Source: a virus
Strand: one strand, 5' to 3'
Length of the DNA: 49,795 nucleotides
IMG/VR virus record: IMGVR_UViG_3300032156_001766
Coordinates: 1-49,795 of that record
Under the pieces are notes generated by a model that worked only from the letters and a program-made list of their open reading frames with translations, did not search any database and was not told the DNA's origin. Shown in pieces: positions 34,801 to 41,638 of this stretch (the first letter of the stretch is position 1; each line of letters opens with the position of its first letter). A program made the translations under genes and the position numbers.

Positions 34801-35130
34801 CAGATTAGCAATTGTAAGCATCCGAGCAAGAGCCTGCCAACCAGACAAATCTTTAACCAGCATGGTAATATGACCATGAGGAGCTTTTCTTTCCTTCTTC
34901 TTCATATCCGAGACGAGATACATCTCGCAGCCCAAAATGGACTTTAACCCAACCTTTGCACAAGCTTTCTGCCATTTGAGATGAGCGTCAATATTTCCAT
35001 GATCTGTTACGGCCAAAGCCTTAAACCCCAACTCCTTAGCCCTTTCAATATAATGCTCCGGCTTTCCAAGACCATCCAGAAGACTGTGCTCAGAATGAAC
35101 ATGAAGGTGAACAAAATCCGAGTTACGCAT
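31834..35130 (-). CDS. DNA polymerase III alpha (DnaE) fused to family-4 uracil-DNA glycosylase
   Basis: 1098 residues. The amino end is the PHP domain (HLHVHSEHSLLDG, then AVTDHGN). The polymerase shows GPGRGSVGGSL and the catalytic CPDIDLDFED. From about residue 912 the chain is a complete family-4 uracil-DNA glycosylase: CVAC, GEAPGQDENERGRGFVGD (motif A), a third cysteine in CKCWPSKSRTP and a fourth 16 residues on, then CVHPSAVL (motif B). So all four iron-sulfur cysteines are present. The usual DnaE tail (OB fold, tau-binding end) is absent or replaced. It should copy DNA and remove uracil as one protein. Confidence 0.93.
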   Translation of the reverse strand: MRNSDFVHLHVHSEHSLLDGLGKPEHYIERAKELGFKALAVTDHGNIDAHLKWQKACAKVGLKSILGCEMYLVSDMKKKERKAPHGHITMLVKDLSGWQALARMLTIANLEGFYYRPRIDSQAFMEHVNSGLIVLTGCATSFLLMPEGQELLLQLRVREVDCYLEVMPHLTEGQKTVNQMCLDLGRKYEIPLVATNDCHYVQAEHTKAQEVLLAVQRQAKWKDSDRWRFEVDGLYLRTADEMIHMFKEQGVLNRTQYYQTMMDTMTIAEKCWDFKLPKQNMDLPQTRYEKEFPKMTADEILAQFCSAKTEEMQQSGQWQFEYRARYAHEMEMIYRKEFARYFLMVFEIVQWCREKGIMVGPGRGSVGGSLVAYLLTITQVDPLRYGLLFERFISEDRIDCPDIDLDFEDVKCHLVRQHLEEEYGQYNVVGISTFLRMKGRAVVRDVGRVFDLPVWDVDTFAKSIRAEAHEEDVVADAGQETKEGKYFAQKYPEEFRLMCILEGTIKTGGQHPAGLILSAKDLRGGESGNLCQKADVLVCNWDMEDCEHNGLIKIDVLKLGTLTVLNEAKRLLALQGISFQYEDLTLDDPKVFQMLSQGNTSGVFQFSGYSCTELCKKIEINSFEDMVAITALARPGPAESGMTELYVERKKGKKWQPLHHVYEAITKDTYGVIIYQEQMMKVMTGLAGFSNSDADQIRKVISKTRSPEEFEPYRQAFLEGCWKKKTLTQQQAEKFWQGLQEWASYGFVKAHAVEYTMIGYWTAWLKIYYSTEFFCAQLTYGTEKESVVKEAERKGMTIVTPKVGISDVRCWIARDKFLYMPFVEIKGIGETQADKCVSMRPTVVAEKARKGFFGLKESQTFEVKGKLEKLLIDICAFDPAPSARPENLLDYFQYSIGEQEDKRSQVKIVRKQMLIDPSVRRCVACPLHQQAGQVVPSSLGMYNALALGEAPGQDENERGRGFVGDAGQLLWDEMKSYGITRRMIHVGNCCKCWPSKSRTPSKEQIDECFGRWMIKEIFSMNCRLILATGNLPLYALTGRESGITSISGQMEWVEKVKAWVVWCVHPSAVLRNRRSNIDPFRKGIEVFAEAFNKEVKKK

Positions 35131-35175
35131 TTTATTAAATCCTTTTTCTCCTCTTTCCCAAAACTCCCCTTTCCA

Positions 35176-35261
35176 AAAACACGTCTTTTAAGGTATTATT
35201 TTTTAGGGGTATGATACTTTATATAAGGTTTGCCCCGATCTCACCTTAAAAGACGTGTTTT
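35176..35261. repeat. 19-bp perfect inverted repeat with 48-base spacer
   Basis: AAAACACGTCTTTTAAGGT at 35176-35194 is exactly mirrored at 35243-35261. The spacer holds a GGGG/CCCC pair that could extend an inner stem, and an A/T-rich core (TTATATAAAGTATCAT on the minus strand). It lies in the non-coding gap just before the polymerase gene. It may be an operator, a structured RNA or a replication site; the long spacer is against a simple terminator, although a T run follows on the minus strand. Confidence 0.75.
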
Positions 35262-35274
35262 CCAATGAATTTGA

Positions 35275-35550
35275 CTATAAATTCAATGATTTCATCCTGA
35301 GTTTTACCCGTTTTTTCACCCGGCCAAGCCCTCTCAGACCCTTTTTCCCCAAAAGTCGAAGACCTCTGGGAGAAGAGTCAATGCAGCCTTTTTCCCAAAA
35401 CCGGCGAAAGGCTCTGGAGAAGGTAACTCTTCCTCTCTTCGTCCTTCTATCAGGATAGGGGTTATCTCTTTTAGAAAGCCCACAGGAACCTGCCAATAAC
35501 CCTTTTTTATAAGCACAAATAAAAGCTTTACTGTTTGTCTGCGGAAACAT
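35275..35550 (-). CDS. Doubtful basic ORF upstream of the inverted repeat
   Basis: 91 residues, very rich in Lys/Arg with little hydrophobic core, starting MFPQTNSKAFICAYKKG. GAGG lies just before the ATG. Other frames in both directions are also open here, so coding is uncertain, and 35262-35527 may instead be non-coding. Confidence 0.25.
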   Translation of the reverse strand: MFPQTNSKAFICAYKKGLLAGSCGLSKRDNPYPDRRTKRGRVTFSRAFRRFWEKGCIDSSPRGLRLLGKKGLRGLGRVKKRVKLRMKSLNL

Positions 35551-35707
35551 CGGCCTCTTTCAATTTCTCTTGAACACACCACCAAGACTTCCAATCAGGC
35601 TTCTTTCTTAAAATAAAAAAGTAAGACTCCAAATGGTTTTTGATCTTCATCTCTTGATTATGACCCAGAAACTCACGCTGAATAGTATCCGCAAGGTATA
35701 TTTTCAT
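35528..35707 (-). CDS. KIYFAG-family mini-protein (copy h)
   Basis: 59 residues from the ATG that overlaps the upstream copy's stop (ATGA). It opens MKIYLADTIQREFLG and carries NHLESYFFIL, the family's second strand motif (RLLSYF in the others). The tail is charged. It is the last of seven paralogs and the most diverged. The family is described in the findings; from memory it resembles the first strand-helix-strand of phage DpdA proteins. Confidence 0.65.
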   Translation of the reverse strand: MKIYLADTIQREFLGHNQEMKIKNHLESYFFILRKKPDWKSWWCVQEKLKEADVSADKQ

Positions 35708-35904
35708 TTCTGCTTTTTGATCCACAAATTAAATGTATCAATTAAATTTTTTAAATTTCCACTATCTGATCTATCTCTTTTCTTCAAACCTTGCACACAA
35801 TAAAAATAATACGAAAACAATCGACACAAAATAAAAGTTTTGTCAATCAACTCCTTTTCTCCTTTTGGCCCTCCGCCAGAAATCCCGGCAAAATATATTT
35901 TCAT
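35704..35904 (-). CDS. KIYFAG-family mini-protein (copy g)
   Basis: 66 residues: MKIYFAGISGGGPKGEKELI, then FILCRLFSYYFYCVQGLKKR and a charged tail. It is preceded by two more ATGs at 14-base intervals in a tandem repeat, each followed by an early stop (MRICV and MKICV), so this third ATG is the working start. It lies right after the sliding clamp and is coupled to copy h. Confidence 0.7.
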   Translation of the reverse strand: MKIYFAGISGGGPKGEKELIDKTFILCRLFSYYFYCVQGLKKRDRSDSGNLKNLIDTFNLWIKKQK

Positions 35905-35932
35905 ACACAGATTTTCATACACAGATTCTCAT
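35900..35932 (-). repeat. Tandem 14-base repeat of a gene start
   Basis: ATGs at 35932, 35918 and 35904 (minus strand) are spaced exactly 14 bases, each in the context ATG(A/G)AAAT-like plus TGTGT between. The first ATG overlaps the clamp stop. The first two open only five codons. This looks like slippage duplication of the mini-protein's start. Confidence 0.7.
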
Positions 35933-36945
35933 ATCAAAGAGATCACATGCTCAAATTTTTCGCCACCAAAATAAAGCTTGTCGTCACTAACCTTCATCTC
36001 CTTCACATGAGAAAGAATTTCAATAAGGGCTTCAGGTGACACCTTGACCTCAAAATCCTTCTTCTTATAATCGACTTTAAACTCTTCCTCAATCCAGCCC
36101 AAAGCTCCTTCCCCCCGACAAGTCAACTTACCTGACTTATAAACTCTGATCTGAATTAAATCATCTACTTCAGTAATTTGTTGCGAGAAAATCTTTGCTC
36201 GATCAAGTGATTCTTTCAACCCTTCTGGAATTACAATAGAATCTCCTTTCTGAGTAAACAACCCCCACACGTCTTCTTGTGGATATTCACCCTCTATAAC
36301 CCGGCTACTGAAAATTACTCCATCCGCATTCTTAAAATGAATCCATGCTCCTTCCGCTTCTATCACATAATGAGTTGGAGAATGCTTTGCAAGCTCCTGA
36401 GCAACAGTGGCAGGAAGAAGAAACTCAGGAAGTTTGGAATCCATTTCATATTTTGTTGCCCGAAAATTGTCCGAAGACAAAACATAGTTGTTGTTGATAC
36501 AAAGGCAAGTCAACTCTTTCATCAGCATATTGCGATCGGCTGAAAAAGAGCAAAAACGAATAGCGTCAGAAAAGTTCTTGGGTAACATAAACCATCGTTT
36601 TGTCTTGATGATAATGGCAGGGCATTTAACTTCAGCGGCCGTGACTATTAACCCTTTTATTGACCCTTTCGTTTTCTCAATAGTAATGCTTAGAGAACCT
36701 TCACTTTCACTTAACTCAATTTCCTGTGACTCAATTTTAGAAATGAGCTTAAAAAACTCATCGGCTTTGATAGCCAAATGAAACCCGGACTTGAAAGGAT
36801 AACTAATGGCAATTCGATCATTATACGTACGGACGTAATCATTATCAAAAATAAAATGATCCGTCTGCTCAATGATCGCCTTATCCGAAAGCGCAGGTTT
36901 TACCTTGGAAAGGGCCTCAAACAACTCACTCTTTTTTACTTTCAT
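35929..36945 (-). CDS. dnaN: DNA polymerase III beta sliding clamp
   Basis: 338 residues in the three-domain layout of bacterial beta clamps: ELFEALSKVKPALSDK at the start, LAIKADEFFKLISKIES in domain 1, WFMLPKNFSDAIRF and CLCINNNYVLSSDNFRATK in domain 2, and ALIEILSHVKEMKVSDDKLYF-type strand-helix order in domain 3. It is slightly shorter than E. coli DnaN (366). It tethers the DnaE-UDG polymerase and is loaded by the DnaX-like ATPase. KIYFAG-type mini-protein genes lie on both sides, coupled by overlap. Confidence 0.85.
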   Translation of the reverse strand: MKVKKSELFEALSKVKPALSDKAIIEQTDHFIFDNDYVRTYNDRIAISYPFKSGFHLAIKADEFFKLISKIESQEIELSESEGSLSITIEKTKGSIKGLIVTAAEVKCPAIIIKTKRWFMLPKNFSDAIRFCSFSADRNMLMKELTCLCINNNYVLSSDNFRATKYEMDSKLPEFLLPATVAQELAKHSPTHYVIEAEGAWIHFKNADGVIFSSRVIEGEYPQEDVWGLFTQKGDSIVIPEGLKESLDRAKIFSQQITEVDDLIQIRVYKSGKLTCRGEGALGWIEEEFKVDYKKKDFEVKVSPEALIEILSHVKEMKVSDDKLYFGGEKFEHVISLI

Positions 36946-37108
36946 CAGATAATTCCTCCCTTCTCATATTTTGAACATATTTAGAAAGAGCGTCCGTTGA
37001 CTCATCTCTACAAAAGAAAAAGGATAAAAGCCGACATCCCGCCCTTTTCTTACAAAGACTTTCTTCTTGAGAATGTTCCATAATCCAGGTAGCAAGATAA
37101 ATCCGCAT
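36926..37108 (-). CDS. KIYFAG-family mini-protein (copy e)
   Basis: 60 residues: MRIYLATWIMEHSQEE, then KKRAGCRLLSFFFCRDES and a charged tail. The ATG is one base past the upstream stop, and the end overlaps the clamp start by 20 bases. An upstream in-frame ATG exists but lies within the neighbour. The family motif pair (IYLA and RLLSFF) is clear. Confidence 0.7.
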   Translation of the reverse strand: MRIYLATWIMEHSQEESLCKKRAGCRLLSFFFCRDESTDALSKYVQNMRREELSDESKKE

Positions 37109-37109
37109 A

Positions 37110-37334
37110 CTAAACTGTTTTCTCTCTTTCCATAAAAGCAACAACATCTTTCTTTTCACATATTTCTAACCCCTCTGCCCTCCGAAGGATTTCAAGACTA
37201 AATGTATCTAAACGATACTCATAACTAATTCCTTCAGCATATAACTTATTAGAAAAACGTAAGGCATTTCTTAGCCTGCCATGCTCTCCCGAATCTCCAT
37301 CGTGATTATCATCCAGTTTAAAATAAACTTTCAT
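37110..37334 (-). CDS. Hypothetical protein, possible distant KIYFAG relative
   Basis: 74 residues starting MKVYFKLDDNHDGDSG, then LYAEGISYEYRLDTF. Only the opening MKVYF and a loose ISYEY match the neighbours, so membership in the mini-protein family is doubtful. The ATG overlaps the stop of the frameshifted copy f. Confidence 0.6.
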   Translation of the reverse strand: MKVYFKLDDNHDGDSGEHGRLRNALRFSNKLYAEGISYEYRLDTFSLEILRRAEGLEICEKKDVVAFMEREKTV

Positions 37335-37508
37335 CCCCGTTTCCTCATCTTTTTCTCCCCAAAATAAAATTGCAAATCCTTTTTAAATGAAGTCAAAGAA
37401 TAATAAGAAACCAATCTCCCTCCTCTCCTCCTTTTTCTAACCAACTGGACTATCCATCTTTGACATTTCCTTGGAGATATATTTTCCCCCTCCAAAATAA
37501 ATTCTCAT
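37331..37508 (-). pseudogene. KIYFAG-family mini-protein (copy f), frameshifted at a G5 run
   Basis: The ATG overlaps the DpdA-like stop (ATGA). Frame zero reads MRIYFGGGK and ends after 23 codons. Dropping one G from the GGGGG run (37486-37490 on the plus strand as CCCCC) gives an intact 58-residue protein, MRIYFGGENISPRKCQRW..., with GGRLVSYYSLTSF, and a stop that overlaps the next ATG. This is a one-base sequencing error, a true mutation or a programmed frameshift; the intact coupling at both ends favours the first or third. Confidence 0.75.
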
Positions 37509-38416
37509 ATCAAACCAAATCCCTTTTTTGATCCCTTAAAAGGCCACGGCCATTCAGGCAACGATTTCTCCAGATCTAAGAAATAGATGATATTCATTTC
37601 ATCCCGCAGCTTATAACTATTACAAAGTCCTTCCTCTATCTTCAACTCCACTTCTTTTACTCCATTTACCTCATCCCCGTTCCACCGCTCATCCTTCTTA
37701 AGTTTATAAGACACAGGCTCCATTCTAAACTTCGATTTGCCAATTTTATATCCCTTCTCCTCAAAGTAATGAAGAATAATTTTCTGCACTTCAGGAGTAA
37801 ATGTATCAAAATGCTGTCCCTCTTCTTCTTTATTAGAAGAACGGGAAGAGACAGCTACCTTCCAAGAGTTCTCATCATAAATCCACTTTCCTCCCTTAAA
37901 ACGAGGAACAAAAACAGATCCCATTCGAGACGTCATGACCCAGGAAGTACTATCGACACTGTACCACGGATAACGCATAATCAAATCAAGAGACGTCATT
38001 CCAAATCCGTGGACTTTTACTTTTGGCATTCCATCATCCCCACAGATTATACCAAAACAATTATCAAAGTGTTGTTTCAATACCCCTCTCTCTGCACCCC
38101 TTGAAATCTTGGCAACTCCACCCAAAGCAATGAAGCTATACTCATCCACATATTTTCTCAGCCAATTGTAAGGCTCTTTGTGATGAAAAGTAATTATCGG
38201 ATGAAGTCCCTTTGACTCCATATACTTCTGGTTCTCATACGTCTTTTCTGGATTACCAATAACATCCAAGCCAGCGTATACATCAATCCACTCCTCATTT
38301 TTTTTTATGAAATCGATGTATTCGTCAATATCAATTTTTATTCCCTTCGTCCATGCAGAATAGGCCCCAGAATCCAGAAACAAACTTATTCGTCCTTCTT
38401 TTCCTCTTATTCTCAT
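37505..38416 (-). CDS. DpdA-like DNA guanine transglycosylase
   Basis: 303 residues. LFLDSGAYSAWTKG (D15), GLDVIGNPEKTYENQ, HPIITFHHKE, FIALGGVAK and KVHGFGMTSLDL, then YSVDSTSW (D155) follow the TIM barrel of tRNA-guanine transglycosylase relatives in phages, with D15 and D155 the likely acid and nucleophile. Phage DpdA proteins swap guanine in DNA for a 7-deazaguanine base. The barrel begins directly at the second motif; the usual opening strand-helix-strand is missing and may be supplied by a mini-protein. It is coupled to the ArcS-like gene. Confidence 0.82.
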   Translation of the reverse strand: MRIRGKEGRISLFLDSGAYSAWTKGIKIDIDEYIDFIKKNEEWIDVYAGLDVIGNPEKTYENQKYMESKGLHPIITFHHKEPYNWLRKYVDEYSFIALGGVAKISRGAERGVLKQHFDNCFGIICGDDGMPKVKVHGFGMTSLDLIMRYPWYSVDSTSWVMTSRMGSVFVPRFKGGKWIYDENSWKVAVSSRSSNKEEEGQHFDTFTPEVQKIILHYFEEKGYKIGKSKFRMEPVSYKLKKDERWNGDEVNGVKEVELKIEEGLCNSYKLRDEMNIIYFLDLEKSLPEWPWPFKGSKKGFGLI

Positions 38417-39288
38417 ATAAGAGCCCTCCTTAAAGCTCCAATTCTTTGTTGATCCAAAAGATCAACATAATTAAAATAAAACTTAATGGGGTTGACAAAA
38501 ATCTTCTCCGCTGAGCTATTTATCAATCCCTTTTCAATTGCCTCATTATAGTAATCACAATAAACGACAATCTTTTCATATGTATACTGGGAGAAATACC
38601 AAGAGACTATCTTCATTAAACGCCATTCATTTGGTAATCCTGAGTCATACCAAGGCATGATAGACCACAACTCCATCGGGACAAGACCAAGAACCCCTGT
38701 AGCCACTATAATATGATACTCAGGAGGCAACATTTCCAAAATGGCTTTATGCAGCTTAGACGGATATGGTTTATCCGCTGCACAAGGAACAAGGACACAA
38801 CACTTTTTAGAGGGTACAAACTCTCTTAATACAGACAAATAATCAAGAACTTCCTTCCGATGAAAAGAACCATTATTAGTAATAACAAAATCTTTTTTTG
38901 CCACCCTTCTCTCCACCACCCACATTTGAGGACTCTTTCTCAACGGCCATTCCATATCTGATTTCCACAATGCATCAACCAACTCAGGTCTGAATCCGGT
39001 AAGGGTTTCAAGAAGAGTTCTATCTCTGAGAATTTTTCCCTTCGTTAACTTTTTCTCATCAACCAGACAAATTACTATATCATCATGTTCAAAATAACAT
39101 TGCCCTCCTTCAACTTCAGCTCCCAACCACCACAGCAACGGAATCCAACACCCCGGAGGATTCTTTATTACCACAGGCTTTTCACTCATATAAACAGATT
39201 CAAAAACCTTCAAATATTGTCCATAACGATCCTCGTAAGTAAGACCAGACGGCATTTTAATCAAATCAACGATCTCATTACTATCCAT
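38413..39288 (-). CDS. ArcS-core-like archaeosine synthase homolog
   Basis: 291 residues from the ATG with AAGGGG upstream; an earlier GTG overlaps FolE. VLVPCAADKPYPSKLH (about 166-181) resembles the ArcS core motif PC-x3-KPY-x2-S-x2-H, here with one residue fewer before Ser. It is followed by LGLVPMELWSIMPWYDSGLP, as in the DUF5591-type domain. In archaea ArcS adds lysine to preQ0 in tRNA on the way to archaeosine. Here it probably modifies preQ0 in DNA. The amino 160 residues are not recognised. No RaSEA partner is seen. Confidence 0.7.
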   Translation of the reverse strand: MDSNEIVDLIKMPSGLTYEDRYGQYLKVFESVYMSEKPVVIKNPPGCWIPLLWWLGAEVEGGQCYFEHDDIVICLVDEKKLTKGKILRDRTLLETLTGFRPELVDALWKSDMEWPLRKSPQMWVVERRVAKKDFVITNNGSFHRKEVLDYLSVLREFVPSKKCCVLVPCAADKPYPSKLHKAILEMLPPEYHIIVATGVLGLVPMELWSIMPWYDSGLPNEWRLMKIVSWYFSQYTYEKIVVYCDYYNEAIEKGLINSSAEKIFVNPIKFYFNYVDLLDQQRIGALRRALI

Positions 39289-39308
39289 TTCATTTGTCCC
39301 CTTTCTAC

Positions 39309-40217
39309 TTATTTTTTCCACAAAGCCATCAACTCATTCCGAGCAGCAACACCAGCCGGAGAACTCTCCAAAAATACCCCCTTCAAAGAACTATAACCCA
39401 TAATTGAATGCTGTTTCTTAATTCCCCGACAAGCCATACAAAAATGCCGAGCTTCTATTAGGCAAGCCGCTCCAAACGGTTTTAAATACTCCATCAAAGC
39501 ATTGGTAACCTGCTCACCAATCCGCTCCTGCATTTGAAATCGGCAAGCATAAATATCAAGAAGTCGAGCCAATTTAGATGCTCCAATGACTGGCCCGTTT
39601 GGAATATAAGCGATGAAAGCCTGTCCCGAAAAGGGCAACCAATGATGCTCGCATGTCGAATAAAATTCCACATCTTTCATATAAACCAACCCACCAAACT
39701 GTTCTTTTTCATCATCAAAAGTTTTAAACACTTCCCGGACATCTTGTTTATAACCAACGAACATCTCCTCCCAAGATCTTATCATCCGATCAGGAGTCTC
39801 CTTCATTCCTACTCGACATGGATCTTCCCCAATATATTCAATGAGCCGAACAATATGATCTTGAACCGATGATTCTTTTTCCTCCCAAAAATAGTTGATC
39901 CACTTATTTTCACATTTAACATAAAACGTAGGATAAAATTCATGAGGAGTGCTTTCTTTAATATGGATAGATGCAAAATCAAACCTCTGAAATCGAGCAC
40001 GAGTCTTACCTGAATCAACGACATCATCAACGACAAGAGTATCACTATCAGGATGGTCTGTAATAGGCAAACTCAACTTCTGGGCCAAAGTTACCGCCAA
40101 GGGAATTCCTCCTCTCGGAACCCCATAGATAGAAGAATAATTACAATTACAAATTTTATGAGCGAGAATCTCAACATCTTCAAAAAACACAACCGGAGAG
40201 TAATAAACATGCTCCAC
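39309..40217 (-). CDS. folE: Phosphoribosyltransferase-GTP cyclohydrolase I fusion
   Basis: 302 residues from a GTG with AAGGAG nine bases upstream. Residues 1-105 are a type I phosphoribosyltransferase: IYGVPRGGIPLAV and the PRPP loop LVVDDVVDSGKT (61-72). From about 118 it is GTP cyclohydrolase IA: EFYSTCEHHWLPFSG (zinc Cys189 and His), LARLLDIYACRFQMQERI and EARHFCMACRG (zinc Cys263). The second part makes dihydroneopterin triphosphate, the first precursor of preQ0. The first part may salvage a purine or deazapurine base. The fusion is unusual. Confidence 0.88.
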   Translation of the reverse strand: MEHVYYSPVVFFEDVEILAHKICNCNYSSIYGVPRGGIPLAVTLAQKLSLPITDHPDSDTLVVDDVVDSGKTRARFQRFDFASIHIKESTPHEFYPTFYVKCENKWINYFWEEKESSVQDHIVRLIEYIGEDPCRVGMKETPDRMIRSWEEMFVGYKQDVREVFKTFDDEKEQFGGLVYMKDVEFYSTCEHHWLPFSGQAFIAYIPNGPVIGASKLARLLDIYACRFQMQERIGEQVTNALMEYLKPFGAACLIEARHFCMACRGIKKQHSIMGYSSLKGVFLESSPAGVAARNELMALWKK

Positions 40218-40232
40218 TATTTTGTCTCCTTC

Positions 40233-40892
40233 CTATTGATAGCTAATGAGATCTTTTCCCCCAACCTTTCTAAATGCTTCCAATCTTTCCTGACAACTTC
40301 CGCAAACTCCACAACTCAATGGCTGATTCTTATAACACGTCCTGGTAAGATGATAAGGAACAGGTGGAGACATCGACAATCCAATTTTAAGAATTTCAGT
40401 CTTATTCAAATATTGAAATGGAGATTCCAAATGAACCCGATTTCCTGACCCTTGGATCACCGCGGAATTCATTGCAGCAATAAATCCTGCCCGACAATCC
40501 TCATAAATTACATGATCACCTCCATGAACTCCTACCATGATAACTTCTGCTCCAATACTCCAAGCGTATCCCATCAGGATAGAAATGAAAATAACGTTTC
40601 TTCCGGGTACAACAGTCAGCTTCATACTCTCTGACTCATAATGCCCCTCTGGAATTTCTCCTCCACTTATTAACAGATTTGATTTAAACAACTCCCCAAT
40701 AAAAGGCAGTTTAACTATTTTCCCTTCTAAACGATAATGCCCCACCAGCTTTAAAGCGGCCTCCTTCTCATATCTTCCATGTTTTGATCCATAATCAAAA
40801 AAGACGGGAAACACTTCATCCCCTCTGGCAAGAGAGAAAGCCAGCAAAGTTGCCGAATCCATACCTCCTGACAATCCTGACACGACTTTCAT
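40233..40892 (-). CDS. queC: 7-cyano-7-deazaguanine (preQ0) synthase
   Basis: 219 residues. GLSGGMDSATLLAF holds the PP-loop (8-13), then DYGSKHGRYE, the VPGRNVIFIS motif and the zinc-type end CYKNQPLSCGVCGSC. QueC turns 7-carboxy-7-deazaguanine into preQ0 with ATP and ammonia. All four steps from GTP to preQ0 are encoded within 4.5 kb. Confidence 0.93.
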   Translation of the reverse strand: MKVVSGLSGGMDSATLLAFSLARGDEVFPVFFDYGSKHGRYEKEAALKLVGHYRLEGKIVKLPFIGELFKSNLLISGGEIPEGHYESESMKLTVVPGRNVIFISILMGYAWSIGAEVIMVGVHGGDHVIYEDCRAGFIAAMNSAVIQGSGNRVHLESPFQYLNKTEILKIGLSMSPPVPYHLTRTCYKNQPLSCGVCGSCQERLEAFRKVGGKDLISYQ

Positions 40893-40915
40893 TTGTCCAC
40901 CCTTTCCTGAACAAC

Positions 40916-40947
40916 AATGTGGGGGAATTAGTTAATTTCCCCACATT
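40916..40947. other. Hairpin upstream of queC
   Basis: AATGTGGGG and CCCCACATT (40916-40924 and 40939-40947) pair over 9 bp, and AATT/AATT inside could extend the stem. No T run follows on either strand, so it is a weak terminator candidate or an mRNA processing or control element before queC. Confidence 0.4.
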
Positions 40948-40979
40948 GAAAAACTCTGACATAAGTAAAGGGAAAATTC

Positions 40980-41579
40980 TTATTTTACAAATAAAATCTT
41001 TCCCTCAACCACTTTCACCCGGCCCAGCCTTTTCAAAGTTGCAAGAGTGCCAAAATAAGTGGCAGAGTTTTCATTCCACTTGGCCTTCTTCACCTCTTCC
41101 ATCGTGGTCCCGGTTTTTCCAGCATTTACGATCATCTTTGCAAACTGACTTGCTTTCGATTCTTCTCGAAATCCAAACTGATCCTTCTTTTTCTCTTCCA
41201 CCGCGGCCTTAGCAATCTTGGCTGGCTTAGTGACCTTAGCTGTCTTAGCAGCCTTAGCGGTCTTAGCAATGGGAGTTTCTTTTCCTCCCATCTTTGCCCG
41301 AATCCCTTCAACCTTCAATGCCTCAAGGACATCGATCGTTGCGGAAGTCACTTTATCAGTGGCCTGAAGAAGAGCAACCCCTCCATCATCTTGTCCGGTT
41401 GCCACTTCCACCAGATCCTTCTCCAGTTGCTCCATGAACTTCTTCTCTTGATTCTTCAGTGCCACTCCTTTCTCCGTCGACTTGAACTCAGTCACAATCT
41501 TCGGATTCAACTCCAAAACCTTATTCAAATCACTTGCCGCCGCCACCAACATCTCTTTTGTTAACTCCTTCTCTTTCAT
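40980..41579 (-). CDS. Lys/Ala-rich winged-helix protein, histone H1-like linker
   Basis: 199 residues. A helical amino half (1-100) is joined by a low-complexity KTAK/KPAK linker (about 103-127, AKTAKAAKTAKVTKPAKIAK) to a carboxy-terminal winged helix (SKASQFAKMIVNAGKTGTT, then NSATYFGTLATLKRLG and VKVVEGKILFV). The linker resembles bacterial AlgP- or histone H1-like tails that bind DNA without sequence preference. It may be a chromatin-like or regulatory protein. It lies among the modification genes. Confidence 0.7.
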   Translation of the reverse strand: MKEKELTKEMLVAAASDLNKVLELNPKIVTEFKSTEKGVALKNQEKKFMEQLEKDLVEVATGQDDGGVALLQATDKVTSATIDVLEALKVEGIRAKMGGKETPIAKTAKAAKTAKVTKPAKIAKAAVEEKKKDQFGFREESKASQFAKMIVNAGKTGTTMEEVKKAKWNENSATYFGTLATLKRLGRVKVVEGKILFVK

Positions 41580-41638
41580 CTCTTTTTCCTCCTTTGGGTT
41601 TAGGTTAAATTGTTAACTGCTATTTGACCTTTTACATC

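Noticed and set aside
35255-35458. 67-codon plus-strand ORF and the 86-codon minus-strand ORF at 35334-35594 in the same gap
   Set aside because: Several frames are open on both strands, compositions are biased, and neither fits the ribosome-site and coupling rules of the neighbouring genes.
37110-37334. Counting this gene as an eighth KIYFAG family member
   Set aside because: Only MKVYF matches; the second motif is too weak and the spacing is wrong.
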